Shown: piece by piece, positions 6,510 to 7,359 of the stretch | How positions within the stretch are numbered: the first letter of the stretch is position 1 | How the letters are laid out: the number at the start of each line of letters is the position of its first letter | Source: Roseovarius sp. UBA3070 | GTDB taxonomy: Bacteria; Pseudomonadota; Alphaproteobacteria; Rhodobacterales; Rhodobacteraceae | Direction: 5' to 3' | DNA length: 7,359 nt | Assembly: GCA_002366775.1 (NCBI GenBank) | Contig: DFBW01000299.1 | Location: 1-7,359, forward strand | Program-made: the position numbers and the translations under genes | Notes under the pieces: generated by a model | Told to the model about the DNA's origin: nothing | Databases searched by the model: none | What the model saw: only the letters and a program-made list of their open reading frames with translations

Positions 6510-7359
6510 GCCAGCCGCTTCCCCTTCGCACACGCGCCGAGACCGAGGCCGCCCGCCTGCCGCCATTGTTGGCGCGGGCCGAGCAGCTGGCGGGGGCTGT
6601 GTTGTTGGGGGAACATGGGCGTCGAAGATCAGGACAGGGCGATGATTTTTGGCAATATCGCCCGGTTCAGCCCGGCGATTCACGCCGTTGGATTGACCAT
6701 CGCCGCTCGGCCCGAAGTGACACGCAATTCGTTAAACAACGTGAATGGCAGATCGCCCAATCGGTGATGCTGTGGGTGGATAATGCCGCCTCCATGCGCT
6801 TTGCGTCTGAAAGCGGCCTGCCCGAAAAAGCCGACCGTGCCCGCGTGCTTGCGCTGGCTGTGGCCATATTGTTGAACCGTGCGGGTGAGCGTGTGGGCCT
6901 GACAGGCACCGCCCTGCCGCCGCGCCGGGGCGAAACGCAGATGGCCCGGTTGGCTGATGCTTTGGTCCAGGATCACCAGGATGACTATGGCAATCCTGAC
7001 ATGCGCGGCATGCCTGCCCACGGCCGCGCACTGCTGATATCTGACTTCCTGGGTGATATATCAGCCGTGAAAAATGCGTTGACCGGCGCCGCCGACAGAG
7101 GCGTGCAAGGTATTGTGATGCAGGTTCTGGACCCGGCAGAAGAGGCCTTTCCTTATCAAGGCCGTACCATATTCCAATCTGTTGGCGGCACCTTGGCGCA
7201 TGAGACGCTCAAAGCCTCAGATTTGCGCGACCGGTATCTGCAGCGGCTGGCCGAACGCAAAGCTGAGCTGGCGCAGCTCTGTGCCCTGACGGGGGGGCGG
7301 TATCAGTGTCATCATACCTCTGAAAGCGCACAATCGGCCCTGCTCTGGCTTTACCGTGC
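6506..7359 (+). CDS. DUF58 domain-containing protein (3' end outside window)
   Basis: The frame opens with GTG at 6506, overlapping the moxR stop as GTGA, with GAGG 7 bases upstream, and runs open to the window edge (284 codons plus 2 bases). The DUF58 core is clear: SGQGDDFWQYRPVQPGDSRR followed by WIDHRRSARSD (residues 42-72), the conserved R-x-Y-x-x-GD and IDW-x-x-SAR pattern with H for W. A von Willebrand A-like domain follows, with LWVDNAASM at 89-97. The usual metal-site DxSxS reads D-N-A-A-S here, so the first serine is missing. No membrane helix is seen, as in the short soluble DUF58 proteins. DUF58 proteins partner MoxR ATPases. Most of the gene is present; family members of this type are roughly 300 residues. 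Confidence 0.92.

Overview
The window looks like chromosomal DNA of an alphaproteobacterium, most likely a marine Rhodobacteraceae (roseobacter-type) species. This rests on the style of the DUF1285, MoxR, DUF58 and hydroxypyruvate isomerase proteins and on gene order recalled from that group; no database search was possible. There are no tRNA, rRNA, CRISPR or intact mobile-element features. Nine coding regions read as complete and a tenth (DUF58) runs off the right edge.

Left block (about 48-2557): a LysR-type regulator is read leftward. Divergent from it is a tight three-gene operon: a pirin-like cupin, an NADPH-dependent FMN reductase-like flavoprotein and a small two-helix DUF2798 membrane protein. 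Each operon junction is a 4-base ATGA overlap. The space between lysR and the pirin gene holds a perfect 27-bp dyad (11-bp arms) at the lysR start and a second 10-bp palindrome closer to the pirin gene. The simplest reading is that the LysR protein controls itself and a redox or electrophile-response operon.

Middle block (about 2558-3984): a gene-free, GC-rich 224-base gap with hairpin-forming repeats is followed by a second divergent pair. One gene encodes a four-helix membrane protein of unknown function and the other a short Crp/Fnr-like regulator. They share a 78-base spacer containing the inverted repeat TTATCA-N2-TGATAA. This looks like a self-contained regulator and membrane-protein module.

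Right block (about 4082-7359, visibly more GC-rich): hydroxypyruvate isomerase and a DUF1285 protein are read leftward and separated by 3 bases. Divergent from them is a MoxR AAA+ ATPase gene overlapping a GTG-started DUF58 gene by 4 bases. MoxR plus DUF58 is the well-known core of a chaperone-like ATPase and von Willebrand-type partner. The DUF58 protein here has a changed metal-site motif.
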